From NCBI RefSeq assembly GCF_021215455.1, contig NZ_JAJPWV010000001.1, positions 372,001-436,000 on the forward strand: a stretch of DNA of 64,000 nucleotides, written 5' to 3'. The notes beneath the pieces are model-generated. The model saw only the letters and a program-made list of their open reading frames with translations, did not search any database and was not told the origin of the DNA. A program made the position numbers and the translations under genes. Below, piece by piece: positions 54,609 to 64,000 of this stretch; position 1 is the first letter of the stretch; each line of letters opens with the position of its first letter. Source of the DNA: Mucilaginibacter roseus. Its GTDB lineage: Bacteria; Bacteroidota; Bacteroidia; Sphingobacteriales; Sphingobacteriaceae.

Positions 54609-56095
54609 TGAGTACTAAAAATAAAATTACACAATCCCAGCTCGAACAATACTTATCAAAAGCTGCTTGGATCTTAAAAGGTCCGGTAGACGCTTCTGAT
54701 TTTAAGGTTTATATATTCCCGTTATTGTTTTTTAAGCGAATTTCTGACGTTTACGATGAAGAGTACAACAACGCGTTGGACGAATCTGATGGCGATGCAG
54801 AATATGCTACCCTTTCAGAGTTTCATCGATTTATTATACCTGAAGGTTGCCATTGGAATGATGTTAGGGAAACTACTTCCAGTGTGGGTTTAGCTATTGA
54901 GCAAGCTTTGCGAGGTATAGAAACGGCTAATCAGGAATATTTATATGGTATCTTCGGCGATGCCCAATGGAGTAATAAAAATAAGCTGAGCGATCGTTTA
55001 TTAATTGACCTTATTGAACATTTTTCACAATATATTTTATCTAATTCCAATGTCGATCCGGACATATTGGGCAATGCTTACGAATACCTCATCAAGCACT
55101 TTGCAGATTTGACGAATAAAAAAGCCGGTGAATTTTATACCCCTCGCTCAGTAGTTCATCTATTGGGTTTAATTCTCGACCCAAAAGAAGGAGAATCAGT
55201 TTACGATCCGGCTTGCGGCACAGGAGGTATGCTTTTAGAATGTGTAGACCATCTGAAAGAAGTGAACAAAGATTATCGAACGCTTAAATTATTCGGACAG
55301 GAAAAAAACTTGACATCCAGCGCCATTGCCAGGATGAATATGTTTTTGCATGGCATTGAAGATTTTAAAATTGTAAGAGAAGATACATTAAAAAACCCTG
55401 TCTTTTTTGATTCGGATGGATTAAAGAAATTTGATTGTGTAATAGCTAATCCTCCTTTTTCATTAAAAGATTGGGGCGCTGAAAACTGGGCAGCTGATCC
55501 TTATGGAAGAAATATTGCTGGCGTTCCTCCTGCCGGAAATGGCGATATGGCTTGGGTGCAGCACATGATTTCCTCATTGAACGACCACGGCAGAATGACG
55601 GTTATTTTACCACATGGCGTATTGTTCCGTAAAGCGTCTGAACAAAAGATAAGGAAAGCCTTATTAGAAATGGATTTGCTGGAAGCGGTGATAGGCCTTG
55701 GTCCCAATATTTTTTATGGAACACAGTTAGCGGCTTGTGTCTTAGTATTTACAAGGCAAAAGTCGGCTAACAAAAAAAACAAGGTGCTATTTATTGACGG
55801 ATCTAACCAGATTCGGGTGGGACGTGCCCAAAATTTTTTGGAGAGAGAACACGTAAACAAGCTTTATCAATGGTACGGTGATTTCAAAGACTTTGAAAAT
55901 TACACAAAGGTTGTTGGAATAGAGCAAATTATAGAAAACGACTACAACCTTAATATTCCGCTTTATATTGAGAAAACTATCGAAGACAATTTACCATCGG
56001 TGGAAGAAGCAACGGCACAATTAAAGCTTGCTTGGGATGAAAGCCAGGAAGCTGAGCGTAAATTTAAAATGATATTAGCGAATTATCTGGATTAA
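54608..56095 (+). CDS. hsdM: Type I restriction-modification methyltransferase subunit HsdM (1)
   Basis: The 495-residue protein has the HsdM N-terminal helical domain (QLEQYLSKAAWILKGPVDASDFKVYIFPLLFFKRISDVYDEEY) and the N6-adenine methylase domain with motif I DPACGTGGML (200-209) and motif IV NPPF (281-284), preceded by GEFYTPRSVV. Catalytic residues are intact. It is followed by a second HsdM with an overlapping start codon (TAATG), and both keep the full domain layout. Confidence 0.94.
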   Translation: MSTKNKITQSQLEQYLSKAAWILKGPVDASDFKVYIFPLLFFKRISDVYDEEYNNALDESDGDAEYATLSEFHRFIIPEGCHWNDVRETTSSVGLAIEQALRGIETANQEYLYGIFGDAQWSNKNKLSDRLLIDLIEHFSQYILSNSNVDPDILGNAYEYLIKHFADLTNKKAGEFYTPRSVVHLLGLILDPKEGESVYDPACGTGGMLLECVDHLKEVNKDYRTLKLFGQEKNLTSSAIARMNMFLHGIEDFKIVREDTLKNPVFFDSDGLKKFDCVIANPPFSLKDWGAENWAADPYGRNIAGVPPAGNGDMAWVQHMISSLNDHGRMTVILPHGVLFRKASEQKIRKALLEMDLLEAVIGLGPNIFYGTQLAACVLVFTRQKSANKKNKVLFIDGSNQIRVGRAQNFLEREHVNKLYQWYGDFKDFENYTKVVGIEQIIENDYNLNIPLYIEKTIEDNLPSVEEATAQLKLAWDESQEAERKFKMILANYLD

Positions 56096-57561
56096 TGACA
56101 CAACAACAATTAGAAAAATATCTCTGGGGTGCTGCCACCGCTTTGCGAGGAACTATTGATGCCGGAGATTATAAACAATACATATTTCCGCTGTTATTCT
56201 TCAAGCGCATATGCGATGTATACGATGAGGAGTTTCAAAAAGCATTGCAGGAGAGTGATGGTGATTTGGAGTATGCTGCTTTTGCTGAAAATCATCATTT
56301 TATAGTGCCTGAAAAAGCGAACTGGAATACCGTACGCGAAATCACCAATAACGTAGGTTTGGCGTTGCAAAATGCGATGCGGGAAATAGAAAAGGCTAAT
56401 CCTGAAACATTGGATGGCATTTTTGGTGATGCAAGTTGGACCAATAAAAACCGTTTGTCCGACGCAACGTTGATCAATTTGATCGAGCATTTTTCTCAGC
56501 ACAAACTCAATTTGGCAAATGTGCCCGATGATAAACTAGGTAACGCCTATGAATATCTGATCAAAGAATTTGCCGACGACAGTGGCCATACCGCAGCGGA
56601 ATTTTACACCAATAGAACAGTAGTAAAGCTGATGACCAAAATAATGGACCCACAGCCCGGAGAATCAGTGTACGACCCTACTTGTGGTTCTGGCGGTTTA
56701 CTCCTCAATTGTGCGTTACATCTTAAAGAAGAAGGCAAAGAGTATCGTAACCTTAAGTTGTTTGGGCAAGAAATAAATCTCATAACCTCGGCCATTGCAC
56801 GGATGAATATGTTTATGCACGGCATTGAAGAATTCAAAATTGTACGAGGTGATACCTTGGCCGAGCCGGGATTGTTACAAAATGACCAATTAAAATCCTT
56901 TAACGTCATACTAGCCAATCCACCGTATTCTATTAAAAGCTGGGATAGAAAAGGTTTTGTAAATGATCCCTGGGGACGTAATTTGTGGGGAACACCGCCA
57001 CAAGGTTGTGCCGATTATGCCTTTCAACAACACATTCAAAAGTCATTGGATAAAAATAATGGACGGTCTATCTCATTATGGCCGCACGGTATCTTGTTTA
57101 GAGACAGCGAGGCGGAGATGCGCCGGAAAATGATAGAAAGTGATGTGGTCGAAGCTGTGATCGGACTTGGCCCTAACTTGTTTTATAACTCACCAATGGA
57201 AGCCTGTTTGCTGATTACTAATAACAATAAGCCCAAAGAAAAAAAAGGGAAAATTTTGATAGTGAACGCAGTGAAAGAAGTAATAAATGAAAAAACAATG
57301 AGTTTTTTAACGGAAGATCATATCAATAAAATATTTAGTACTTATAAAGAATTTACAAGTGTAAGTAACTTTGCTAGTTTAGTAGATAAGGATTATGTTC
57401 TAAATACTAACCAGGGCAATCTTTCCATAAGTCTGTATGTGCGTCCGGATAATCTAGGAAACAAAGAAGCAGATATAAGTTTTCAAGACACATACCTGCA
57501 ATGGCAGGAAATAAGCGCAACATTACAACAATCTATGAAAACATTATTTCAGCCTAATTAA
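56095..57561 (+). CDS. hsdM: Type I restriction-modification methyltransferase subunit HsdM (2)
   Basis: The 488-residue second methylase shares the family layout with HsdM(1): QLEKYLWGAATALRGTIDAGDYKQYIFPLLFFKRICDVYDEEF, AEFYTNRTVVKL, motif I DPTCGSGGLL (194-203) and motif IV NPPY (275-278). The two are clearly homologous but far from identical in the middle and C-terminal regions, so this is an old duplication or separate acquisition. Two intact HsdM genes with one HsdS and one HsdR is an unusual operon make-up. hsdS starts directly after its stop. Confidence 0.93.
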   Translation: MTQQQLEKYLWGAATALRGTIDAGDYKQYIFPLLFFKRICDVYDEEFQKALQESDGDLEYAAFAENHHFIVPEKANWNTVREITNNVGLALQNAMREIEKANPETLDGIFGDASWTNKNRLSDATLINLIEHFSQHKLNLANVPDDKLGNAYEYLIKEFADDSGHTAAEFYTNRTVVKLMTKIMDPQPGESVYDPTCGSGGLLLNCALHLKEEGKEYRNLKLFGQEINLITSAIARMNMFMHGIEEFKIVRGDTLAEPGLLQNDQLKSFNVILANPPYSIKSWDRKGFVNDPWGRNLWGTPPQGCADYAFQQHIQKSLDKNNGRSISLWPHGILFRDSEAEMRRKMIESDVVEAVIGLGPNLFYNSPMEACLLITNNNKPKEKKGKILIVNAVKEVINEKTMSFLTEDHINKIFSTYKEFTSVSNFASLVDKDYVLNTNQGNLSISLYVRPDNLGNKEADISFQDTYLQWQEISATLQQSMKTLFQPN

Positions 57562-58710
57562 ATGCAAGATCTAAAAATTGATAAATCTAACTGGGAAAAG
57601 GTAACGTTAGCAGATATTGTGTTTGAACCTAAAGAAGTAGTTAAGGATATTGCTGCAAAAGGCTTTAAACACATTGTGGGTTTAGAACATATGGATTCTG
57701 ATGACATTCATTTAAGGAGGTCATTTTCAGGTGAGGCAGATACTACATTTACAAAGGTATTTAGAAAAGGTGACGTGTTATTCGGAAGAAGACGGGCGTA
57801 TTTAAAAAAAGCAGTCCAAGCTAATTTTGATGGCGTTTGTTCTGGTGATATCACAGTACTGAGAGCTAACAAAAACATAAAAGAAAGCTTGCTGCCTTTT
57901 ATAATACATAACAAATTTTTCTTTGATTACGCGATTAAACACTCTGCGGGTGGATTATCTCCTCGAGTTAAATTTAAAGACCTAGCTAAATACGAATTTC
58001 TGTTACCTCCAAGAGCACAACAAGAGGAATTAGCTGAATTACTTTGGGCAATGGATGAACTAATTGAAAAGGATTTGGAAGTGTTGAAAAAGCTAGAGAA
58101 TTATAGCTCAGAGTATATTGAGAATTTTTTTACAGATAGAAATCAAGAGTTAACGAAAGTTAAATTGAAAGATATTGCAGATATAAATAAATATTCGTTA
58201 ACAAATAAAACCAATGATAATTATGAATTTTCATACATAGATTTATCCTCAATTCAACCTAGAAAACTTCTAAAGACCGAAAAGATTACTTATAAAAATA
58301 GTCCCTCAAGAGCAAGGAGAGTTGTCAAGGATGGCTCAATTCTCATTTCAACTGTTAGACCTTATCAGTTATGTAACGTGTACATCGAAACCAATGATTG
58401 TAATTACGTGGCATCCACTGGTACGGCTGTAATCAATTTAAATAACGATATAGATGCTAAACTTGTTTTTGAACAATTTTTTAAGAAAAGGTATGTTAAA
58501 TTTATCGAGGATAGAATGACCGGAACTAATTATCCGGCCATCACTGGAAAAGATTTAGAAGATTTTGAAGTATTCATACCTAAAGATAAGAACAGCTCAA
58601 CTAATTTTTCAATATTTTCAAATAACATCAATCGCTCTAAATCATTGATCCGATCTAAGCTAGAATCATCCAAAGTCTTACAAGAAACACTAATTAACCA
58701 GTTGTTTTGA
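57562..58710 (+). CDS. hsdS: Type I specificity subunit HsdS
   Basis: The 382-residue protein has two target recognition domains (about 10-150 and 200-350) each followed by a long helix: LPPRAQQEELAELLWAMDELIEKDLEVLKKLENYSSEYI and the C-terminal SIFSNNINRSKSLIRSKLESSKVLQETL. FKHIVGLEHMDSDDIHL and YEFSYIDLSSIQPRKLL are the corresponding domain openings. It sets the split recognition sequence. The target bases cannot be read from sequence. Confidence 0.92.
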   Translation: MQDLKIDKSNWEKVTLADIVFEPKEVVKDIAAKGFKHIVGLEHMDSDDIHLRRSFSGEADTTFTKVFRKGDVLFGRRRAYLKKAVQANFDGVCSGDITVLRANKNIKESLLPFIIHNKFFFDYAIKHSAGGLSPRVKFKDLAKYEFLLPPRAQQEELAELLWAMDELIEKDLEVLKKLENYSSEYIENFFTDRNQELTKVKLKDIADINKYSLTNKTNDNYEFSYIDLSSIQPRKLLKTEKITYKNSPSRARRVVKDGSILISTVRPYQLCNVYIETNDCNYVASTGTAVINLNNDIDAKLVFEQFFKKRYVKFIEDRMTGTNYPAITGKDLEDFEVFIPKDKNSSTNFSIFSNNINRSKSLIRSKLESSKVLQETLINQLF

Positions 58711-58736
58711 TGATTTCATAAATTCTAAACCTAAAC

Positions 58737-61703
58737 ATGAAATTTAACGAAAGCAATACCGTAGAAGCTTATGTAGTAGAACAACTCTCTGGTGTTCAAC
58801 TGCAAACACAGCCTGTACTTCAAGAGCCACAAGTGCCATACGCCAAACCTTGGGTATATGTGGCTCCGCAAGATTTGAAACGCAGTATTAGCGAGATATT
58901 ATTGGAGGACAAACTCAGCGGGGCTTTGCAGCGGTTAAATCCGGCGATAGCTGCCAATCCGGCCCTGGTCGATGAGGTAATTTATAAATTACGGGCCATC
59001 TTGCTTTCGGTAAATCAAATTGGGATGGTTCGAGCCAACCAGAGTTTTCAGAAATGGATGTGTGGCGATGAGTCGATGCCTTTTGGCGAAAACAATCAGC
59101 ATATTCCAGTTCAATTAATTGATTTTGACAATCCCGCCAATAACGAATATATCATTACCAACCAGTTGAGGGTACATGCGCGGGAAACAAAGATCCCTGA
59201 TATTGTATTATTTATCAATGGCATTCCCGTGGTTGTCGGAGAACTCAAGACCCCAATTCGTCCATCCGTTACTTGGTTAGATGGTGCTAACGAAATTGTG
59301 GAAGTGTATGAGAATGCCGTCCCGGGTTTGTTCGTTCCCAATATTTTAAGCTTTGCGACCGAGGGGAAAACTTTTGGATATGGCGGTATTCGTACACCGC
59401 TGCAATTTTGGGGGCCATGGCGAATGGATTTGGATGAAAGCGTGATCAAGTATCTCGGGCTGAATGACGTTGGTACAGAGATGAATGATTTGCTGAAACC
59501 TGAACGCTTGCTGGACATTCTCAAAAATTTCAGCCTTTTCAGTACCAATAAAAAGAAACAGCTTGTTAAAATATTACCTCGTTTTCAGCAGTATGAAGGA
59601 GCCAACAAGATTGTAGAAAGAGTGCTGCAAGGCGAAGTTAAAAAAGGATTGATCTGGCATTTTCAAGGTTCAGGAAAATCATTTTTGATGGTGTATGCAG
59701 CCCAGAAACTACGGAATACATCCGCGCTAAAAAGCCCAACGGTAATTATTTTAGTGGACCGTACTGATCTGGATACTCAAATTTCGGGGACGTTCAATGC
59801 CGCGGATATCGCCAATGTGGTAACTACGGACAGTATTGGGGAATTGCAAACCTTATTGGAGAGAGATACAAGGAAAATTATTGTATCGATGATTCATAAA
59901 TTCAGGGATGCCAAACCGAATATGAACAGCCGTGACAATATCATTGTACTGGTAGATGAGGCTCACCGTACGCAGGAAGGCGATTTGGGCCGGCAAATGC
60001 GTGCAGCCTTACCCAATTCATTTTTATTCGGCTTGACCGGCACACCTGTAAATCGTGCTGACAAAAATACCTTTTGGGCTTTTGGCTCCGAAACTGACTC
60101 TGGCGGTTATTTATCACGTTATACCTTTCAGGATTCTATCAGAGACGGAGCAACACTGCCCTTGCATTTTGAGCCAAGGTTAATAGATGTGCATCTGAAC
60201 AAGGAACTGATGGATGAGGCTTTTGAAACGCTGAAATCGGATGCTGAACTAACCGATGAAGACGCTGATTTACTCAACAAAAAATCGGCAAGAATGGCTG
60301 CGTTCCTTAAAGCCCCGGAAAGAGTTGCTAAAATAGTGGCCGATATTGCCAGACATTTCACTGAAAAAGTAGAACCACATGGTTTTAAAGCCATGATCGT
60401 CACGCCCGATCGCTACGCCTGTGTGCAATATAAACAAGAGCTGGATAAATATTTTTCAGAGGATGCCAGCAAAGTAGTGATATCCACCACTGCTAATGAT
60501 CCCAAAGATTTTAAAGACAAGTGGGCAGTAGATAAATCGCAGCAGGAAAAAATTGTAGATATTTTTAATGATGCCAGCTCGCCATTAAAGTTCATCATCG
60601 TTACGGCAAAACTATTAACTGGATTTGATGCGCCTATTTTGCAGACCTTATATCTGGATAAGTCGATAAAAGACGTAACCTTGCTGCAGGCCATTTGCCG
60701 GACCAACAGGTTGTATCCCAATAAAAACTTTGGCCGTATTGTAGATTACTTCGGTATTTTCGACGATGCTGCTAAAGCTTTGCAGTTTGATGATAAAACT
60801 ATGCAATCCATAGTAACTAATCTGAATGAGCTAAAAGATAAGCTACCCGGATTGATGCAAAATGCATTGGCGCATTTTGAAGGCATAGATAAAACAGTGG
60901 AAGGCTTTGAAGGATTGGAACTGGCGCAAAACGCCATCAAAACCGATGAACTAAAAGACGCATTTGCCAAAGACTTTAAGTTGTTGATGAAAGTGTGGGA
61001 GTCACTTTCGCCGGATAGAATTTTAGATCCCTATCAATTGGACTATCGTTGGCTTTCTCAAATATATGCCTCTGTAAAACCATCCTCAGATCATACCGGG
61101 AAATTGTTGTGGCTTACACTGGGTGCCGAAACCACGCGGTTGATGCACGCGCACATTACGGTAGGCGAAGTGCACGATCTGGAAGAATTTGTATTAGATG
61201 CAGATGCGATAGAGAGCATTTTCAAGAATCCAGACCCCAAAGAAGCCCGTAAAATCGAAGATATCCTTACTAAAAGATTTAAAAAGCATAGTGGCGATCC
61301 TGTGTTTAGAAAGTTGAGTGAACGCCTGGAAGACCTGCGAACTAAAGCCGAGCAGGGCTTAATAACGTCAATTGAGTTTGTAAAAGAACTTTGTAAACTG
61401 GCTAAAGATACTTTGCAAGCGGAAAAAGAATTAGAAGAAGAGATCATTTCTAAATCACCACAAGCTGCACTGACAGAACTTTTCACGGAATTGAAAACTG
61501 ATGAAACGCCAGCTGTTGTAGAGCGTATTGTAAAAGATATTGATGATATTGTACGTTTAGTGCGTTTCCCCGGTTGGCAAACTACAGCGGCAGGTGAAAG
61601 AGAAGTACAAAAATCTTTACGAAAAGCTTTACTTAAATACCAGTTGCATAAAAACGAAATGTTATTTCAAAGGGCGTATGAGTATATAAAGGAATATTAT
61701 TGA
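58737..61703 (+). CDS. hsdR: Type I restriction endonuclease subunit HsdR
   Basis: The 988-residue protein has the N-terminal PD-(D/E)xK nuclease core (Asp155 in PDIVLFINGIPVVVGELKT, with Glu169 and Lys171), then SF2 translocase motifs: Walker A FQGSGKS (309-315), DEAH box VDEAHRTQEGDLG (406-418), GLTGTPVNR and TAKLLTGFDAPILQTLYLDKS. It cuts unmodified DNA after translocation. The operon order XRE-M-M-S-R ends here. Confidence 0.95.
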   Translation: MKFNESNTVEAYVVEQLSGVQLQTQPVLQEPQVPYAKPWVYVAPQDLKRSISEILLEDKLSGALQRLNPAIAANPALVDEVIYKLRAILLSVNQIGMVRANQSFQKWMCGDESMPFGENNQHIPVQLIDFDNPANNEYIITNQLRVHARETKIPDIVLFINGIPVVVGELKTPIRPSVTWLDGANEIVEVYENAVPGLFVPNILSFATEGKTFGYGGIRTPLQFWGPWRMDLDESVIKYLGLNDVGTEMNDLLKPERLLDILKNFSLFSTNKKKQLVKILPRFQQYEGANKIVERVLQGEVKKGLIWHFQGSGKSFLMVYAAQKLRNTSALKSPTVIILVDRTDLDTQISGTFNAADIANVVTTDSIGELQTLLERDTRKIIVSMIHKFRDAKPNMNSRDNIIVLVDEAHRTQEGDLGRQMRAALPNSFLFGLTGTPVNRADKNTFWAFGSETDSGGYLSRYTFQDSIRDGATLPLHFEPRLIDVHLNKELMDEAFETLKSDAELTDEDADLLNKKSARMAAFLKAPERVAKIVADIARHFTEKVEPHGFKAMIVTPDRYACVQYKQELDKYFSEDASKVVISTTANDPKDFKDKWAVDKSQQEKIVDIFNDASSPLKFIIVTAKLLTGFDAPILQTLYLDKSIKDVTLLQAICRTNRLYPNKNFGRIVDYFGIFDDAAKALQFDDKTMQSIVTNLNELKDKLPGLMQNALAHFEGIDKTVEGFEGLELAQNAIKTDELKDAFAKDFKLLMKVWESLSPDRILDPYQLDYRWLSQIYASVKPSSDHTGKLLWLTLGAETTRLMHAHITVGEVHDLEEFVLDADAIESIFKNPDPKEARKIEDILTKRFKKHSGDPVFRKLSERLEDLRTKAEQGLITSIEFVKELCKLAKDTLQAEKELEEEIISKSPQAALTELFTELKTDETPAVVERIVKDIDDIVRLVRFPGWQTTAAGEREVQKSLRKALLKYQLHKNEMLFQRAYEYIKEYY

Positions 61704-61779
61704 TAATCATATGATCAAAATTGTTTATACACTTTTGAGATCCGATAATTGATATAGGATCAACTCATAGTGACAAATC

Positions 61780-62028
61780 TTGAGTAAATCAAAAGTAATC
61801 GAACAAGCCTTTTTTCTTAGAGTAAAATACACCAGTAAAGTGCTTGAACTGCCCGCGTCTTTCCAACGTTATGGGTACACTTACCGAATCTCTGTCTTTA
61901 TCAATGACCAACCCTATGTTTTCGAACCTGATAAGGAAGGAAATTATCCCGTGTTAGGTAAAGGCGATGCAGCGACAAGTTTACTAAAGGCGATTGCTGA
62001 CCGACTTAAACAACTTTCCATTAATTGA
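61780..62028 (+). CDS. Small conserved hypothetical protein
   Basis: The 82-codon frame starts with TTG at 61780 (no ATG near). The product VIEQAFFLRVKYTSKVLELPASFQRYGYTYRISVFINDQPYVFEPDKEGNYPVLGKG has the VFEPDEEGNYR-type phrase of small Bacteroidota proteins of unknown function. Its last eight bases overlap the AraC gene tail, which converges on it. Weak start and short length lower confidence. Confidence 0.5.
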   Translation: MSKSKVIEQAFFLRVKYTSKVLELPASFQRYGYTYRISVFINDQPYVFEPDKEGNYPVLGKGDAATSLLKAIADRLKQLSIN

Positions 62029-62932
62029 CGGGCTGCCGATCGCGCCGAAACTGATTGGGTGTAACATTTGTCCGTTGCTTGAATAGCTTATTAAAAGATT
62101 GCGGATGTTCAAAACCTAATTGGTAAGCAATCTCTGCTACATTGAGGTCAGTTTGATTCAGCAATAATTTTGCTTTTTCGATCAGGGCCAGATGGATGTG
62201 TTGTTGCGTTGTCAGTCCGCTCATAGAGCGCAACATATCCGAAAGATAACGCTGCGAGACGTTTAAATACGCAGCGATATCCTGCGGAGACGGCAAACCA
62301 TTCACCAATGTTTCGCCGTTATCCAGTTGATTATTTATCCATGCGTTCATTTTCGCGATGAGTTCGTGATGGGTCGGTGTTCTGGTTTGAAATTGTCGGT
62401 TGTAAAACCGGTTGCTATGATTAAACAGCAGTTCCAACTGGGCTACAAGCACATCATTGCTGAACTGATCTATCAAATTCTCTAACTCAAGAGCAATGGC
62501 CTCAAAGACAGTCTCTATTACTTGTTTTTCTTTCGCCGACAGAAACAAAGCCTCTGCAACAGTATAATCAAAGAATCCGTATCTTTTAATGCCTTGTGCT
62601 AAAGGATGATGTGCTAAAAGGTCCGGATGAAAATAGAGTGCATACCCTTCATAGTCGTTCGGGTCGCCACTCATTTGTACAAGTTGTCCCGGCCCCAGGA
62701 ATGCCATGCCACCTTCTTTAAAATCATAACTTCCCGGGCCATATTTAACACTCCCCTGAAAAGTTCTTTTAAAGGTGATCTTGTAAAGATCCACCATGAA
62801 CCATTTCCCGGCGTCAGACAAACTGACCCGTTGCCGGTCATAATTAACTAAGGCGATCAATGGATGCATTGGTGGCGCTAGTGCCAACCGGTGCATAAGA
62901 TCACTTACCGTACTAAACTTCAGAACATCCAT
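62021..62932 (-). CDS. AraC-family transcriptional regulator (paralogue B)
   Basis: The 303-residue protein has the same build as the AraC protein at 16716-17630: sensing half with YDFKEGGMAFLGPGQLV (compare YDFDEGSMIFTAPNQVV), RFYNRQF, then VSQRYLSDMLRSMSGLTTQQHIH and VAEIAYQLGFEHPQSFNKLFKQRTNVTPNQFRR. Divergence is substantial, so the duplication is not recent. The SDR gene lies just upstream on the same strand (36 bases), so the two are likely cotranscribed. Confidence 0.9.
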   Translation of the reverse strand: MDVLKFSTVSDLMHRLALAPPMHPLIALVNYDRQRVSLSDAGKWFMVDLYKITFKRTFQGSVKYGPGSYDFKEGGMAFLGPGQLVQMSGDPNDYEGYALYFHPDLLAHHPLAQGIKRYGFFDYTVAEALFLSAKEKQVIETVFEAIALELENLIDQFSNDVLVAQLELLFNHSNRFYNRQFQTRTPTHHELIAKMNAWINNQLDNGETLVNGLPSPQDIAAYLNVSQRYLSDMLRSMSGLTTQQHIHLALIEKAKLLLNQTDLNVAEIAYQLGFEHPQSFNKLFKQRTNVTPNQFRRDRQPVN

Positions 62933-62967
62933 CTTCTTACGTACTGCTTTTACTGTTTAATAGTCAA

Positions 62968-63708
62968 CTAGCCTTGAACAGTTGGCCGGATAACGATATC
63001 GCCGACATCAACATTGTCTGGCTGTTCAATGGCATACGCAATGGCATTGGCGACAGCCTCTGCCGGTAAGGCAATATCATCAGCCGTTTTTTGAAGTTGA
63101 TCTCTGATCGCATCGTTCTTAATGTTACTTACAAACTCGGTAGCCACAAACCCAGGTGAAATACCGGTTACCCGCCAGCGGCCCTGCGACTCCTGCCTCA
63201 GCGCTTCGCTGATGGTACGCACCGCATTTTTCGTACCAGCGTAAACGCCCATCGTAGGAACGATAGCTATGCCCGCGGTAGATATAACATTAATAATATG
63301 GCCGGAGCCCTGGTTTTTAAAAATGGGTAAAGCTGCCGCGATTCCATATAATGTGCCTTTTACATTAACATCGATCATTTGTTCCCACCCGGCTACATCC
63401 AATTCTTCCATTTTTTGCAGTTGACTGATGCCAGCATTATTGATCATCACGTCAAGCCGGCCAAATCGTTCTAACGCAAGACCTGCTAAGTTAGCGAGAT
63501 CGCTTTGCCTGGTCACATCGATTTCGGCATATACGGACTCTCCGCCATTTCCGTTGATCTGATCTACGATTTCTTTTAATTTTTCAGCCCTACGGGCACC
63601 AAGTATCACTTTAACGCCTTGCGCAGCAAGCAACTCAGCGGTAACTCTACCAATGCCACTGCTTGCCCCTGTGATGGCAACTACTTTGTTTGCTATTCCG
63701 TTTTTCAT
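62968..63708 (-). CDS. Short-chain dehydrogenase/reductase (second)
   Basis: The 246-residue classical SDR has TGASSGIG (14-21), an NADP-favouring ARR at 38-40, NNAG (90-93), Ser143 in VISTAG and YAGTK with Tyr156 and Lys160. The substrate is unknown. It is not especially close to the SDR at 17708-18478, so the two AraC-SDR pairs share regulator type rather than enzyme identity. Confidence 0.9.
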   Translation of the reverse strand: MKNGIANKVVAITGASSGIGRVTAELLAAQGVKVILGARRAEKLKEIVDQINGNGGESVYAEIDVTRQSDLANLAGLALERFGRLDVMINNAGISQLQKMEELDVAGWEQMIDVNVKGTLYGIAAALPIFKNQGSGHIINVISTAGIAIVPTMGVYAGTKNAVRTISEALRQESQGRWRVTGISPGFVATEFVSNIKNDAIRDQLQKTADDIALPAEAVANAIAYAIEQPDNVDVGDIVIRPTVQG

Positions 63709-64000
63709 GCATCAAAGTTCGGCAGAGATCGGTTTTCGCCTGTAGCCGATTTGGTTAAAGATGTAGTCGTTTTAGCCCATTAATATTGAAATTGGTCAGT
63801 TTATAGGAGAAGATGGACTTCGAATGGGCAGCTTTCCAGTGATTAAAAACCACATAGATATAGTCGGTTCATTGTTAAGATAGCCGTTAAAGGTAAACTT
63901 GTAACGTCAATTGGCCAACCCCTAACGACCTCTTTATCAACAGACTTGAAATGATGGCTTTTGTTACTATAAAATGACCCATTGTCTACCAAGATGATAA
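63709..64000. other. Window-end stretch without a recognised gene
   Basis: These 292 bases hold the presumed promoter of the SDR-AraC pair. No gene or RNA is seen, and the intact tRNA expected for the island boundary is not here. Confidence 0.5.

Larger units (their letters stand above)
41935..62028. mobile_element. Putative genomic island with defence genes and mobilizable element
   Basis: The span holds a tRNA-end scar, KAP-AbiV genes, decayed genes, a complete mobilization/partition/integrase set and a type I restriction operon, all on the plus strand except LysE. Gene content differs sharply from the metabolic flanks, and the DNA reads visibly richer in A+T in the KAP and hsd regions. 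The right boundary is a guess placed before the AraC gene at 62021. It may be a composite of more than one insertion. Confidence 0.55.

Overview
The window looks like a chromosome segment of a Bacteroidota bacterium, most likely a Sphingobacteriaceae relative (Mucilaginibacter/Pedobacter type). This is inferred from protein families: two SusC/SusD pairs, DUF4625 lipoproteins, a LytS/LytTR pair, an ABC permease fused to an M1 peptidase, and Bacteroidota-style mobilization proteins. Ribosome binding sites are weak, as is usual in this phylum. No taxon could be confirmed without a search.

Positions 1-16300 are a glycan-utilization locus that looks aimed at (acetylated) xylan. It holds the 3' part of a sialate-O-acetylesterase-like SGNH enzyme, a convergent CE1-type esterase, and then one long plus-strand operon: susC-susD-susC-susD-DUF1735 lipoprotein-GH10 xylanase with an internal carbohydrate-binding module. 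Positions 16300-18500 carry an SDR/AraC/SnoaL-like set. Positions 18746-21625 are a four-gene operon (methyltransferase, AIR-synthase-like, ThiE-like, Trm112-like) behind a clear TPP riboswitch with its own terminator. Positions 21747-26941 are a minus-strand set: a Cys/His-rich membrane protein, a ZnuD-like TonB receptor and three DUF4625 lipoproteins rich in histidine pairs, suggesting metal capture.

Positions 27300-41450 hold an AraC plus TetX-like flavin monooxygenase pair, an unknown membrane-anchored protein, a secreted HExxH protein divergent from a LytS/LytTR two-component system, a DUF6265 protein, another AraC regulator, a DUF2975-XRE pair under a strong palindrome, an ABC exporter whose permease ends in an M1 peptidase domain, and a secreted LamG/DUF1080-like protein.

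From about 41935 to 62028 the sequence has the character of a genomic island. It starts at a scrap of a tRNA 3' end. It contains a KAP P-loop NTPase overlapping an AbiV-family gene (a candidate two-gene defence system), decayed defence-like genes, a LysE exporter, and an integrative mobilizable element core: HTH, ParA, parS-like repeats, a candidate oriT, MobC, relaxase, coupling protein and tyrosine recombinase. A type I restriction-modification operon with two different HsdM genes follows. No type IV secretion genes are seen, so the element would need a helper for transfer. The window closes with a second AraC-SDR pair, in which the AraC protein is clearly paralogous to the one near 17 kb.
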